NCBI GenBank assembly: GCA_027924585.1
Contig: BSBM01000423.1
Span: forward strand, 3,729,501 to 3,793,500
Direction of reading: 5' to 3'
DNA: 64,000 nt
Source: Larix kaempferi
Taxonomy: Eukaryota > Streptophyta > Pinopsida > Pinales > Pinaceae
Shown: positions 1 to 11,551 of the stretch, piece after piece
Position numbering within the stretch: the first letter of the stretch is position 1
Layout: the number at the start of each line of letters is the position of its first letter
Program-made: the position numbers and the translations under genes
Notes under the pieces: generated by a model
The model's input: only the letters and a program-made list of their open reading frames with translations
The model's database searches: none
Told to the model about the DNA's origin: nothing

Positions 1-164
1 TAGGATGTTACGGGTACACAACTCCGACCTGAAGATCCCCCAGGGCACAAATTACATGTCCTCTCAGATCAATGTCGCTAAAGAGCATCCCAGGCTATTA
101 CGGGTACACAAATCTGACCTATAGGATCTCCCAGACATGCTCATCTACACAACCCTATCCACGG

Positions 165-580
165 CCACAAAGCATCATCCTGATACTCACCATACATCAT
201 CCTGATGTACACATGATCATCCTGATCATTATCACTGCATCATCTTGATGCATGTCATCTGGAGAAGTTCGTCATCCACGATCATTCTAATCATACAATG
301 CATCCACCTGATTCATACCAAGTATCTACTTGATACATATCACCATACACAGTGTCTCCACTTGATACATAAATACATGATCCACACAATGTATCCATCA
401 ACATACATGATCTACTTGATCATACCTGATATATATCAACATACATGATCTACCTAATCATATCCTGCATCCAACATGATGCATACATACTCAAATGATC
501 CAACTGATCATACATAGAAGAAACTAGAACATCATCCTGATGCTCATCATCCAGTGCTTACATCCACAGCCATGTGAAGG
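165..580. repeat. stem-loop array in E1 3' untranslated region
   Basis: This segment holds many short stem-loops of the form NNNATC, five-base loop, GATN'N'N'. Perfect examples are 193-209, 213-229, 236-252, 407-423 and 495-511; others carry one mismatch. Outer arm bases differ between neighbours but stay complementary. E2 has the same array in a longer form at 36033-36579. It lies between the RNase H stop codon and the 3' LTR, so it would be part of the genomic RNA. No coding function is visible. Confidence 0.75.
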
Positions 581-726
581 ATCCTCCTTCCAACATGCTT
601 GGAATGGCTTCAACAAATGTCTCCATCACTTCTTCCTCGAAGTGTCATCGATCCGAAGAACACCAAGCCTCTCTCTGAAGTACTTGAACTTCACTCTAGC
701 AGTGGCTTCGTCAACACATCTGCAAT

Positions 727-2705
727 CTACTCATCTTTCGCAACATATAGGAGCTTCACTATTCCTCTCTGCACTATATCCCTGATATAGTGATATTTGA
801 TCTCTATGTGTTTTGAACTGTCATGAAACATTGGGTTCTCAGACAGCTTCACACAGCTCTGGTTATCATAGAAGATACCACTAGCATCCAATGGGAGATC
901 AAAAAACTCAGACAGTAGCTTCCGAAGACATACTACCTCACAACTAGCTGAACAGGCTGCAACATACTCTACCTCAACTGTACTCAATGCTACGCAGGAC
1001 TGCTTCCTGCTAAACAAAGAGATCACACCTGATCCCATATTGAAGCAGCACCCAGAAGTGCTCTTCCTATCTGTAGCACTACCTTCCCAATCTCAATCAA
1101 CATAACCCTGCAGGTTAAACTTTTGATTCGCATCATACTTGAGCCCATAATCAACTATACCCTTCAGGTACCTCGGAATATGCTTTACAGCAACCAAGTG
1201 AACACTCCTCGGATCTGTCAGGAACTAGCTCAATGTGTTCACCGCAAAGCAAATATCTGGTCTTGTATTCGTCAGGTACATCAAGGACCAAATCATCTGA
1301 CGATACATAGAGACATCCACCGGCTCAGATGAAGCATCACAAAGAAGCTTTAGGTTCGATGCCATAGGTGTGGCCATGGCCTTGCAATCCATCATCCCGA
1401 ATCTCTTCAGGATATCTACTGTGTACTTCCCTTGACCAAGGAAGATCCCATCTGCACTCTGCCACACCTCCATACCTAGGAAATAGTGCATCATTCCCAA
1501 GTCTTTCATATCGAACTTGGAGGCGAGCTTCTTCTTAGTATCTGCAATCAATATGTCATCTCCTGTTACAAATAAGTCATCCACATATAGGAGTAGAATC
1601 ACAGGATTCCCTTCCTCAACCTTGTAGTAAAGGTTGGAATCCGCTTTACTCTTGGTAAATCCCAAACTAGATAGGAAACTGTCCATCCTACCATACCAAG
1701 TTCTGGGAGCTTGCTTCAATCCATACAAGGCTTTCTTCAATCTGCATACATATGAATCCTTGTCATGTATTTCAAAACTGAGTGGCTGCTCCACATACAC
1801 TTCCTCTTCAACTACACCATTCAAGAAGGCAGTCTTGACATCCATCTGGTGTATCTTCCATTTCATCGTTGCAGCCAAGGCATGTACTGTTCTGATGGAA
1901 GTGTACCTGGCTACAGGAGCAAAAGTTTCTTCATAATCTATTCCCTCTTTCTGAGAGAAGCCATGAGCTACAAACTTGCCTTGTATTTCTCTATGCTGCC
2001 ACCTGCAACATGCTTGATCTTGTAAATCCACTTGGAAGTCACAACAGACTTCTCTTTAGGTCTTGGGACAACATCCCAAACATCGTTTTTCTTTATTGAT
2101 TGGTATTCTTCGACCATGGCATCCTTCCATTCTTTCTTTTCCGCTGCTTCTTCATAACTGGAAGGTTCTTTATTCATGATTTCACAGAGTAAAGCAACAT
2201 AGCTAGTATGTGAGTTGGTTCTCTTCTTTGCTCTGCATTCTTCTTTTGGAATGCCAAATCTTTCTGCATCTTGAATGAGCTCTCTAGCCCATGCAGGTTT
2301 CCTCTTGTGAGAGTTATCCTCACGAGGTGGATCTACAGGTTCTTGCGGATCTTCAAACTCATGAACAACTTTTGGAATTGCTTCAGTCATGGTAGTGTCT
2401 TGAAATCTAGTTTCCTTAGGTTCTTCATAAACTTCAATAGGTGCCTTCCTTGATTTGATGAATGTTGAGTTTTCATCAAATGTTACATCCCTGCTAACAT
2501 CAATCTTCTTGAACCCTGGAAAGTATATTCTGTAAGCCTTCGAGCTTTCACTGTAACCCACAAAGATACCCTTCTTTCCTGAGGGATCTAGCTTGGTCCT
2601 CTTTTCCTTTGGGATATCAGTGTATACTGGACAACCAAATATTCTAAGATGGCTGAATTCAGGTTTCTTACTAGAGAAAACCTCTTCTAGTGTCTTGTTG
2701 TCCAA
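727..2705 (-). pseudogene. E1 copia reverse transcriptase-RNase H (broken)
   Basis: This is the C-terminal part of the copia polyprotein, which copies element RNA into DNA in the virus-like particle. The segment opens with the post-integrase linker (motif HLRIFGCPVYT). The RT domain follows, with KARF-like, QMDVKTAFLNG and catalytic LLLYVDDLFV motifs (YVDD near 1590), and then RNase H ending in SKHIEIKYHYIRDIV and a stop at 727. One base is missing near 1978, so the linker and RT lie in different frames. An in-frame stop near 1100 sits at the start of RNase H. The catalytic YVDD and the RNase H DNQS motif are intact. Alignment by eye with E2 supports every boundary. Confidence 0.9.
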
Positions 2706-3870
2706 TATCTTGTGGGGTGTTCTGTTCTACACAGATACAGTTATCCTAGCTGCTTCTGCCCATAGATGCATAGGTAGATCCTAGTCATGCAGCATTGCTC
2801 TTATTGCTTCCATGATTTTTTTGTTCTGCAACTCCATTCTGTTGTGGATTGTAAAGAGCAGTCAACTCCCTCTTAATCCCTGAATCACTGCAAAGATTCT
2901 TGAAGTCACCTGAGGTGAATTCTCCACCATTGTCGGATTTGAATGTTTTGATATTCTTGTCAGTTTGATTCTCCATCAAGGTTTTGAATTCCTTGAACTT
3001 ATCAAATACCTCATATTTGTTCTTCAAGAAGTAGACCCAAGTCTTCCTAGAGAAGTCATCTATGAAAGAGACATAGTAAACTCACGAACAACTTCCAATA
3101 TATCTAAGTGGATGACATAGGACCACATGCATCTAAGTGGATGATTTCCAATATATCTTTTGCCTTGCTTTCACTTATTGGAAATGCCTTCTTAATGTTC
3201 TTTCCTTTTTCACATCCTTTGCAAACACCTTCATGCTTGGTCTTGATTTCAGGAAGACCTTCTACAGCCTTACTTGCAATTGGTAATGCCCTGTAGTGCA
3301 TATGTGCAAGTTTTCTATGCCAAAGTTCACTTGGCTCCATGGAGTCATGTACCATGGCATGTTCAGGTTGTCCCTTCAATTTATACAATCCTCCCTCTTG
3401 CTCTCCAATCACTATTGCATCATCAATAGTTTTATTTTTTGGCCACATTAGGACTTGGCCATCCACAAATGCAACCCTCATACCTTTTGCATCCAATGCG
3501 AATATGGAGAGTAGATTCTTCTTGAGCCCAGGTATATACAAAACATCTTTCATCTTCAAAGACTTCCCAGAGTCTAGATTGTAGGAGGCCTCGCCACTTC
3601 CTTTGATAGGGTATTGGTAATCATCCCCAAGTTTCGTCTTATGGGGTGACTCATGTTCAGATAGATTAAAAAAGGATTCTTTAAACCCAGTCATGTGTTT
3701 TGAAGCCCCACTGTCAATTAACCAATCATTACAACCATGGGAGATAGTACCTGTGAGAGCAGAGATTAGAACATACTCTTCTTTGCTTGATGAGTTATCA
3801 TCATCACTTTCTACTCTAGCCTTCTTCTTGGGAGGTTCATCATCCTTGACAGCATGAGCATGATACCTTC
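2700..3870 (-). pseudogene. E1 copia protease and integrase (broken)
   Basis: The aspartic protease active site reads WLIDSGASKHMTG (about 3695-3735), which is the usual copia DSGAS form. It is followed by the GAG-pre-integrase zinc-binding segment LWHRKLAHMHYRAL...CKGCEKGK (HHCC), then the integrase core with FIDDFSRKTWVYF and SDNGGEF (the first and second catalytic Asp regions). A rearrangement with a stop near 3100 and a frameshift near 2810 interrupt the integrase, and the region around its third catalytic residue is scrambled relative to E2 (QKN in place of RKN). The product would have processed Gag-Pol and inserted the cDNA, but this copy is dead. Confidence 0.88.
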
Positions 3871-4629
3871 TTTTTTTGTCCTTCTTCTTCTTGTTCTTGG
3901 GACAATTTATGGCAATATGTCCTTTTTCATTAAAGGTGAAGCATATTCTTCTTTCTTTATAGTGATGTGAAGATTTCTTGGAGTGAGATGGCTCTCTCTT
4001 GGACTTCCCTTTCTTGGTGTGAGCTGTGAGAGCTTTATCTCTATTCCCCATCTTTTCTTCTCGTGCCACAAGCCTTGCTCCTTCTTGTGAGCATTCTTCC
4101 CATAGTCTGATGAAGGATACCAACTTCTTTCTTGCACAGATTCCTTGAATAAAGGAGTCCCATGACCTAGGTAGGCCATTCAGAGTGGTCATGACAACTT
4201 CACCATTCTCCACCATTTCATCCATCGCTTCTAGTTGTTGCTTGATCTAGGAGACCCTAGAAAAATAAGATTTAATGGATTCTCCATTCTGAAGTTTTAC
4301 CCCTTTCAATTGGTTCCACAGAGTCATCTTCTGATTTATGTTCTTCCCTTCAAATAGCTTGGATAGTGAATCAAACATCTCTTTGGGTGTCTTCAGAGAT
4401 GACACATGGGGGATGAGATGGTCTTTGATAGAATCAACAACGATTCTCTTTGCCTTGACCAAGTTCTTCTTATGCAAAATCTTATCCTCTTCATCCTCTA
4501 GGATAGGGATGTCTTCTTTTACATATGAGTCCAACTCATTCTCTTCCAGGATTAACCCAATCCTATACTTCAAGCTTGGACGTTATCAGCCCCTTCAAGC
4601 TTATCCTCAAGCTTGGTGTGGTGAGACAT
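3870..4629 (-). pseudogene. E1 copia Gag (UBN2-like) (broken)
   Basis: This is the N-terminal capsid part of the copia polyprotein. The likely start is the ATG at 4629 (MSHHTKLEDK), matching the N-terminus of E2. A frameshift near 4580 precedes the conserved YRIGLILEEN segment. LIPHVSSLKTPKEMFDSL and the MTTLNGLPRSWDSFIQG block are typical of plant copia UBN2-type Gag. A TAG stop at 4247-4249 interrupts SYFSRVS. The zinc knuckle near 3920 reads CFTFNEKGHIAINC, so the second Cys of CCHC is replaced by Phe; E2 keeps CFTC. A lysine-rich tail follows. The whole domain is recognisable but not functional. Confidence 0.88.
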
Positions 4630-5191
4630 CTTAAAGAGTACTTCAAATGGAAATAGAAAAGATTTAGGTCTTACCACTTGAAATGCTGAAAACTGGATCT
4701 GGTCTCGGATTAGGGTTTGTCGAAAAAACCCTAAAAATTCAAAATGTGAATTTTGACTTTCTAAAGGGATAGAAAGATGTGCCTTAATGAGATGATCAAC
4801 CTGGTGTATTCAGAAATTGAGATCTACAAAGCTACACCCTTCAAAATTTTCTTTTTGTCTTCCTGGGTTCATTGGGGAGAGCCCTGAATTAGGGTTTGAG
4901 TTTCCCAGGGATCTACTTAGCCAAAAATCTCGATCCAAAGCTCTAAACTTAGATCTTTGTAAGGCACTTCCAGCTATGTCTTCAGATTTTAGAGATTCCT
5001 ATTTTTGTAGAAACCCTAAGGTTTAGGGCCAAATCTGAAAATGCTTAGAGTTGAATTCTGATTGGACAGATAGATTCTCCTTGATGAGTAGAGTCAATCT
5101 AGTATACTATTTTCCCCAAATATGTGGAGAGAAACCCAATAAAAAAGAAACCCAAGTTTCCATCACTACACAATGTCTTCTTCTCAGGTTA
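4630..5191 (-). other. E1 5' untranslated leader
   Basis: About 560 bp lie between the primer binding site and the Gag start. The matching segment in E2 (40694-41208) is clearly homologous, including the blocks agggtttgagtttccc and tcttcttctcaggttagctc. I see no ORF, and the many short reading frames are not conserved between the two copies. It would be the packaged 5' leader of the genomic RNA. Confidence 0.7.
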
Positions 5192-5203
5192 GCTCTGATA
5201 CCA
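5192..5203 (-). other. E1 primer binding site (tRNA-Met)
   Basis: The minus strand reads TGGTATCAGAGC, complementary to the 3' end of plant initiator tRNA-Met. It directly abuts the LTR boundary at 5204. The same site is at 41209-41220 in E2, and related sites are in C and D. Confidence 0.95.
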
Positions 5204-5803
5204 TGTTAAATTTTGAGCATTAATTCGCAATACTCTAGGATCTTTATTGAGAGAACAACATGTACAGTATATCAATGCATAACAATCATAAAAGCATGTC
5301 AATCATCACAAGAATCAAAAGCATGAGAGACAAGAGACATAGAGTTTCCGTGGGGAAAACCCTAAGGTGAAAAACCCCACAACTTCCTCAGAGATAGAGA
5401 GAGCAATGGCTCAACCAAAGTACAACCAAAATACACTGAGATAGTCTCCTAGTAGCAGATGATCCTCCTCCTCACTAGTGCACCACTTTCTGAGTGAGAG
5501 AAGTATGAGTTTTCGAGTGATCAAATAGAGATCTCTCGATCTCTATTTATACTTAACCTGTTTTCCCAGTGACACTATGGGGTTGACTTGTGTAGCTAGG
5601 TACATCCACAATATAATATATATTTCAGGGCCGACCCCACACATGGTCTAATAACCCATCGGCAAGTACACACACTTGCAACACTTGTCAATACACATGA
5701 CGACACTTCCTTATAGAGGAATAACACATCTCTTATAAGGGTACAATAAATATATATGAAATACATAGATGAAATACATTCTGAAGTTACATATACATCA
5801 ACA
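5204..5803 (-). repeat. E1 5' LTR (600 bp)
   Basis: The repeat begins TGTTAAATTTT and ends ACATCAACA on the plus strand, giving the TGTT...AACA inverted termini seen in the E2 LTR. A TATA box on the minus strand (plus-strand tatttata, 5544-5551) is at the same place in the E2 LTR and marks the start of transcription leftward. The left end of this LTR is full length, unlike the right LTR of E2. Confidence 0.92.
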
Positions 5804-5886
5804 GCGAAGGGTCCTTCTTCCACGGAATGATCCTTTCGCACCTGTCAGCTTCCTCACTTCTGGGGGATCTATCCCATGCCAACAGT

Positions 5887-6826
5887 TGGTAATGTTTTAA
5901 AAGCATAATTAGTGCAGTGGGGTAGACCCTGTTTCGATGCCACAAACCGTACCGAACATCGCTTCCACTAAGGGTTCACTCCTGATTGTTTCGTCGGGAT
6001 TTTCTGGGAGATTGCGAAATGTATCGATGGTGAAGTACAAACCACACCACCAACCATTTTGACAGGACTTGTCCGGTCGCTGTGAGGCGTGTCAGAAGTG
6101 TTTTACTAATTGTGTCAATGTGTGGCGATCGGTAATATTTTTTTGACGCTACTTTGTGATATTTACCTCTTTGTTTGTGACTGTTTCGGTGGTTATTTCC
6201 GAGTTAATCTGAAATGCGTTGCGTTGATGTAGCTTATTTTTTGACTCCTTTTGCTGAGTTTCCGACGACCGTTTCAGCTTAGATATCGTAGTTCTCCGAA
6301 ACAGGTCACTGTGTGAAAATTTTCTTTGTCGAATTGGAGTCTTTACGTCGAAAATGCGAGAAAAAACTAAGTGTCAAAGACGCAAAATGACAACGCTCTG
6401 ACCATTTCGGAGGACTTGATAGAATTTCACCGAACATTTCGGTGAAGTTGGGCAAGTTCCATCGAAATGGGAAAGATTTCCAAAGCTAAAATATACTTTC
6501 GACCATTTCAATGGATTTAACCAAGATTCTCTAACTGTTTCAGCTCGGTTCGTCAAGTTTCTCCAAAACAGGAAAGTTGTCTAGAACGCATCGGATGTTT
6601 CCGACCATTTCGACTCAACTGGATGAGTCTCGTCGATCGTGTCAGCTGCAAAAGTTAAGTTTTACTTAGTAAAAAAAAATGAACTTGCTTTTCCCGATCC
6701 TCTTGGAAAAACTAAGTTTGAAGGTAGGATTTTCTAGGAATACTTAAACTCTAAAACTCTCTTAAGAGAAAAGGAGGGGCCCCGTTATTTTTAAAAAAAA
6801 ATGGGGATTAGGTTGTAGCAACAACA
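5887..6826. repeat. W1: LTR-like repeat, copy 1
   Basis: This roughly 940-bp segment aligns directly, in the same orientation, with 44728-45623. Shared ends are TGGTAATGTTTTAAAAGC on the left and GTTGTAGCAACAACA on the right. It is followed after 2 bp by a PBS-like sequence at 6829, which argues for a 5' LTR of a plus-strand element. I could not find matching target duplications. It contains at least eight copies of a motif close to GACCATTTCGG. An 83-bp unassigned spacer (5804-5886) separates it from E1. Confidence 0.7.
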
Positions 6827-6828
6827 AC

Positions 6829-6850
6829 TGGTGATTCGCTGGTGAACACC
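6829..6850 (+). other. candidate primer binding site after W1
   Basis: The sequence TGGTGATTCGCTGGTGAAC begins two bases after the W1 end. It has the TGG start and position expected of a primer binding site. I cannot name the tRNA with confidence. Confidence 0.45.
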
Positions 6851-7913
6851 GATATCAGAATAATCTCTTTTCAAGGTCACAAAACTTACATGTTATTGAC
6901 CCCATATGTAACATAGCATTTTACAAGACGGATTTTATACAGGGAAGTGACCCCTTTTATCACATTGGCCATTGGAGAATAAAGGAAACTTTTAACCAGA
7001 CTTCTTCACCACTCTCCTGAGGCCAAAATGTGGGGTTCATTTTAAATCAATATTTTGAATGCCCGCTAAACAGGACTCCACATGATTGTAACAAAATCCC
7101 ACAAATGTATTTGTTTCTTTGTCATTCCCATGTTGTCAGCATTTCTTTAGATGCTTTTTTTATTGGCAAATTTTGTCGTATGAGTCCTCCATGATAGCTT
7201 TCTTTAATATTAAACATTTGACATAGGTTCTTCCATCCATAATTTCCTTTTGTGTGAGAAAGAGATTTATTTGATAGTCATGCTCACGGACGGAGAAGAA
7301 CCTTGCCGAGCTGACCATTAGGGAAGCTTTCTTGATTGGATGTATTTTCTTTCCCAAACATGCTTTGATAGAGGTGATATTTTAGGGAAAATGGACTCTT
7401 TGATACAAGCTCTTTTGTCTTTTGATTTGCAACATGGGATCATTTTAAATTCCATACATCTATGAGACTTGCTTCCTCTCCGTGGGTCCATCATAGTGAA
7501 CTACCTGAGACAGTCATTAATGTGAGAGTGAATGGATCCCCAAGATAGTAATACGGAAATCATAAGTCTCAATTATTTTACAGGGGTTATCATGACTCAA
7601 ATATGAAACTGAAGAGGATCCTGCCTTTCTAAAAACTAATTAGCAAAGGAATGTCACATAGAGAAACTTTCTTTTATAAGTAAATTATGTCTTTCAAGGG
7701 GATGCCTTTGAGATTGTTCAGAGTACTATATTTCCATGTACCAAGAAGTTGAGCTGGGATTTATTTGAAACAAATAAAGAAATCAAACAATAAGAAAACA
7801 AATGAATCTAATGAAAAGAAACAAAACAAAACAGACTACTTTAAGACAGAAAACAACAAACTAGAAGGGAAATGAAAAGCAATGTTGATTTATGTACAAA
7901 AGTGTTCCTAAAC
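6851..7913. other. unassigned 1.06-kb stretch between W1 and T1 integrase
   Basis: No conserved coding frame is visible on either strand. It includes an A-rich run on the plus strand at about 7768-7885. If W1 is a 5' LTR this would be its internal region; if T1 were complete, its 3' untranslated region and 3' LTR should be here, but no copy of the T1 LTR (32756-33408) is recognisable. Confidence 0.4.
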
Positions 7914-9190
7914 CTAAGTAAAGTACTTCTTCAGAGCAAGGCCATTGACGGGGAGATTTTCTTCCTCCCCTTGTAAATATTTAAGTTTGTATGTCGACGA
8001 AATGAGCTTTTCAACAATTTGGTAAGGGCCAAGCCATAATTGTCGAAACTTTGTATGCTTCCCCTTATTGTCATGTGGGTGATCCCACTTGAGAACTAAG
8101 TCACTTATCTCAAGGCTTCTTTTACCATATTTCCGTTTATCAAACCACCTTTTGACAATGTCTCGGTGTTGGTGGAACCTATCTTTGGCCTTTTTCCAGG
8201 ACTCTTCAAGTTTCAGCAGGGCGTTAACTCGTGACTGTAGGATTTTGCTGCTGGAACCTCGAGAGGCTTGTGCTAGTTGTAGGGATGGGAGTAATATATT
8301 AGGTGGGAGTATAGCTTCTTCCTCATAAGCTAGTGTATAAGGTGAGACTCCTAGGGAATTCTTTGGAGTGACTCTATCTTCCCATAAATAATTTGGAAGG
8401 GTTGTATGCCAGTTCCTCTGATTCTCAATAACAGTTTTCTTAAGGATTCGTATGAGATTTTTACTTGTAGATTCAACCCATCCATTTACTTGGGGGTAAT
8501 AATTTTTTGAATAATTCAATTTAATTCCTCTTTCATAAGAAAATGCATTCAATTTCACAGATGATAAATAAGTTTCATTATCAAAAACTAAAGAAACTGG
8601 AACCCCAAACCTGGTTATGATATTTTCTTGCAAGAATCCGATAACTGCGCCTTCGTTTACTTTTTGCAGAGGAGCAGCTTCTGTCCATCGTGTAAAATAG
8701 TCAGTGGCTGTTAAGATATACCAGTGTTGCAGCGATGAATTTAGATTAATTTCCACGATAGATTCTACGCCCCACTGCTCGAATGGTTCTGATATAATAA
8801 CTAGCTACAACGGACTTGCTGCTTTTGGCAATCTACCAGTGCTCCTTTGAGATACATCGCATTTTCTGGCATAGAAATGAGCATATTTGAAGAAAGTGGG
8901 CCAATAGTAACCATATCTGAGTATTTTATGAGCCATTGTATCTCCAGAATAATGTCCCCTGGCATGTCCATCATGTAATTATTTAACCACTTTATCAGCG
9001 TATTCTTTCTCAAGACATCTGAGAAATATCCCATCATAATTTTTTTTAAAGAGTACTCCATCAATAATCTGATAGGTTGCTGATTTTAATCGGAGTTCCC
9101 TTCTCTGCTTAGGACTCCAGTGTTCTCGTATATATCCTTGTTTCAAATAATAAACCAAATCTCTATACCAAGACTCTGGAGTAGTGAAGA
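7914..9190 (-). pseudogene. T1 integrase (degenerate)
   Basis: The Ty3 integrase would insert the cDNA into the genome. The N-terminal zinc region HDGHARGHYSGDT...RKCDVS keeps the His pair but has Ser where the last Cys of the HHCC site is expected. The catalytic core reads WGVESIVEINLNSS, so the first catalytic Asp is Glu here. The VFDNETYLSS and NGWVESTSKNLIR segments carry the second and third acidic residues. The C-terminus has the GPY-type module FRQLWLGPYQIVEKL and ends in ALKKYFT with a TAA at 7914. Stops near 8805 and 8990 interrupt the frame. A functional product is not expected. Confidence 0.88.
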
Positions 9191-9620
9191 TGGGACATAC
9201 CTTAGCTAGATTCAACTCAGCTTCGTTTTCCCATTCCTGATCTTCGTTGGCTGGGTTTTTGGTGATCAATTTACACAGGCCTTGCCCTTTAATGATGGTG
9301 GTTAGCTTAAATTCCAGATCATGTTCTTGAAGAGAAGTTATCCAGTTTCCTCTCCCTTCACATAATTCCTTCTGCACAAAGAGAGATCTGACAGCTGGGT
9401 GAGGTACTATGACTTTCGTCCTATTTTTCAAAATATATGGCATGAACTATTTCACCGCTTTAAATACTGCATACGCTTGCTTGTCCACGGATGGATAATT
9501 CAGTTCAGCACCGTGTAACCCAGTGATCATGAAATATATTGGATATTCATCTCCGGATTCTCCTTTCTAAGTGAGCACAACTACGAGGGATGAATCTAAA
9601 GCAAAACTATATATAATAAA
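9190..9620 (-). pseudogene. T1 Ty3-type RNase H and linker (degenerate)
   Basis: This is the ordinary RNase H that follows Ty3 RT. Recognisable segments are FALDSSLVVVLT, a LHGAELNYPSVDKQAYAVFKAV block and a linker toward integrase that includes LTTIIKGQGLCKLIT. In intact relatives the first segment carries a catalytic Asp and the second a catalytic Glu. Two TAG stops (near 9570 and 9445) break it. Together with the archaeal-type domain at 10980-11490 it shows that T1 once had two RNase H domains, as Tat elements do. Confidence 0.75.
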
Positions 9621-10860
9621 ATATTTTTCAAAGTCAGGACTTCTTAAAGAAAGTGTGTGAGCTATGGCAATTTTGATATCTTTAAATGCAACCTTCTCTA
9701 TATTAGTCCATTTAAACTGAACACTTTGCTTCACCATTTTCTGCAAAGGTTTAACAATATGTGTGAAATCAGACACAATCCTTCGAACAAAATTAATCGT
9801 GCCCATAAATGATTGCCTAGCCTTGTTATTATGGGGAATTGGAATCTTAGTTATAACTTCCACTCTTTCCGGGTCTATCGAGATTCCCTTCTTCAAGATG
9901 ATGTGGCCTAACAATTTTCGTTCCAAAACAACAAAAACACTCTTTTTTGGGTTAAGAGATATACCATATTTCTTGCAACGATAAAAAATCTATTTTAAAT
10001 GGAAAACATGGTCTTCTCTCTTCTTGGAGAAAACTGTTACATCATCGAAATAAATGACCACATGGTGCCCAACTAATCCTCGAAATTCAATGTCTATGGC
10101 CCTCTGAAATGTGGCTCCAGCATTCATTAGGCCAAATGGAATTCTCCGATATGCGAACGTTCCCCATTCCGTACGAAATGCAGTCTTAAGTCGATCTTGC
10201 TCTACAACTAAGACTTGATTATAACCAGAAAATCCATCTAGCAGGTAGAATAGTTATGAGACTGATGCAATTTGTAGGATCTGTTCCATTGGTATTACAG
10301 GGAAGTTGTCTTTGTCATATGCTCTATTCAAATTTCAAAAATCAACACATAGCCTTATGTCACCTGATTTCTTCCAAATGAGGACTAAATTAGCTACCCA
10401 TTCGGAGTGTCGGACCTTAAAGATGATCTTAGCATCCAATGATTTTTTTAATTCCTTCTGAATTAATGGCTCGAGCATTGGATGCATTCTTCGTAATTGT
10501 TGCTGGAATGGTTTCACACTTGGATTCATTGGTATCACATGATGTATGATGCGCGTGTCATATGTCTTCAAATCTTCATAAGTCCAAGCAAAAACATATT
10601 TGTATTGCTGAAAAAGGTTGATGAACTTACTTCTTTCGCGTGGTGAACAACATTTACCCAAATTAATATATTTGGGATCAACTTCTGTACCCCAATTTAC
10701 CAACTCATGCTGTAGCGAGGAGCTATTTGTCTTGACCTTGGCTAGCCTCCTGAACTTGTTCTGTAAATCGAGTAACTCTTCAAGATTCATTACTGCTCTT
10801 GGCATAAAGTTTCCTTTATTTCCATCCTCATTCTGCAAATCCAAATGGTGTTGATCTTCA
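9567..10860 (-). pseudogene. T1 Ty3 reverse transcriptase (degenerate)
   Basis: The domain starts with the pre-RT block RTYEDLKTYD-like and HHVIPMNPSVKPFQQQLRRM (about 10555-10480). It continues through WKKSGDIRLCVDF, YLLDGFSGYNQ, RTEWGTFAYRRIPFGLMNAG and the catalytic VIYFDDVTVFSKK (YFDD near 10040). The thumb and connection follow with LLGHIILKKGISIDPERVE. Stops near 10335 and 10255 and one near 9995 interrupt the frame; the YFDD residues themselves are intact. It would have synthesised cDNA from the element RNA. Confidence 0.88.
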
Positions 10861-10979
10861 TCAATTACAGATACTTTGAAGGCATCTTCATTCGTTAGGA
10901 AACTTATGATTTGTTCATAAACATCAAACACTCTAAGATTTGTGATGTTACTAGGTGCAGAAGGCCTAAAAATCAATTC

Positions 10980-11490
10980 AATAGAACATTTGTTATTCAT
11001 TGGCACTAATATGGAAGCAGAAGTAGCTAATAAATCAGCTGCTGAATTTTCCAATCTAGGAACAACATTTATATTAAAAGCATCAAATTGTAAAATTAAG
11101 TTCCAGACTTCATATTGATATCCTTTCAAATGCAGAGACAGACAATGAAAATTGTGTTTCTTACCTGTCTGACAACTATTTCTGAATCACCTAAAACTCT
11201 TAAGTGCTTGATATTTAAAGAAATAGCTCATTTTAAACCTTGGATTAGAGCTTCATATTCAGCTGCATTTTTTGTACATTTAAAATCTAATCTGCAAGAG
11301 AGAAATTGCTTGTTTCCTTTAGGATCAACCAGAACACAACAGGCTCTGTATCCCTCTTGCGTTTTAGAACCATCAAAGTATAAAACCCATATTTTATTTT
11401 CTGTTTTAACTAATTCAGTATTGTTTCCTACGTCAGTAACTAATTCTACTATGTTACAATCAACATCATCAGTCCGTGAGAATTGAAGGA
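10980..11490 (-). pseudogene. T1 archaeal-type RNase H located before RT
   Basis: The segment reads WVLYFDGSKTQEG, then CTKNAAEYEALIQGLK, then LRVLGDSEIVVRQV, and after a frameshift near 11130 continues with NSAADLLATSAS. These are the four acidic positions (D, E, D, D) of the archaeal/plant-type RNase H used by Tat elements, and all four residues are present. It lies directly downstream of protease and upstream of RT, whereas published Tat elements, as I know them, carry it between the ordinary RNase H and integrase. A TAG stop follows LIQGLK. Domain identity is secure; activity is lost through the stop and frameshift. Confidence 0.83.
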
Positions 11491-11551
11491 GATTGGATGG
11501 TTCGTCTGAATCATGGCTAACTTCTTTTGATTGATAATTCCTTGGTTCAAT

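Larger units (their letters stand above)
1..5803 (-). mobile_element. E1: Ty1/copia LTR retrotransposon, left end outside window
   Basis: Read on the minus strand the order is 5' LTR (5803-5204), tRNA-Met primer binding site, leader, gag, protease, integrase, reverse transcriptase, RNase H and a repeat-rich 3' untranslated region that runs off the left edge. Gag-protease-integrase-RT-RNase H is the diagnostic Ty1/copia order. A sister copy, E2, lies at 34648-41542 and shares every part, which makes the assignment firm. The 3' LTR is not visible, so no target duplication can be checked; the 5 bp outside the 5' LTR are gcgaa (5804-5808). The reading frame is broken by frameshifts and stops, so this copy cannot encode its own proteins. 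Confidence 0.93.

Noticed and set aside
5192-5203. tRNA-Met gene fragments at the TGGTATCAGAGC sites
   Set aside because: Only 12 bases match a tRNA 3' end and all sites abut LTRs; these are primer binding sites.
6829-6850. Firm tRNA assignment for the W1 primer site
   Set aside because: The match is to a general TGGYGA...GCTGG pattern that I remember from plant Ty3 elements; I could not align it to a specific tRNA.
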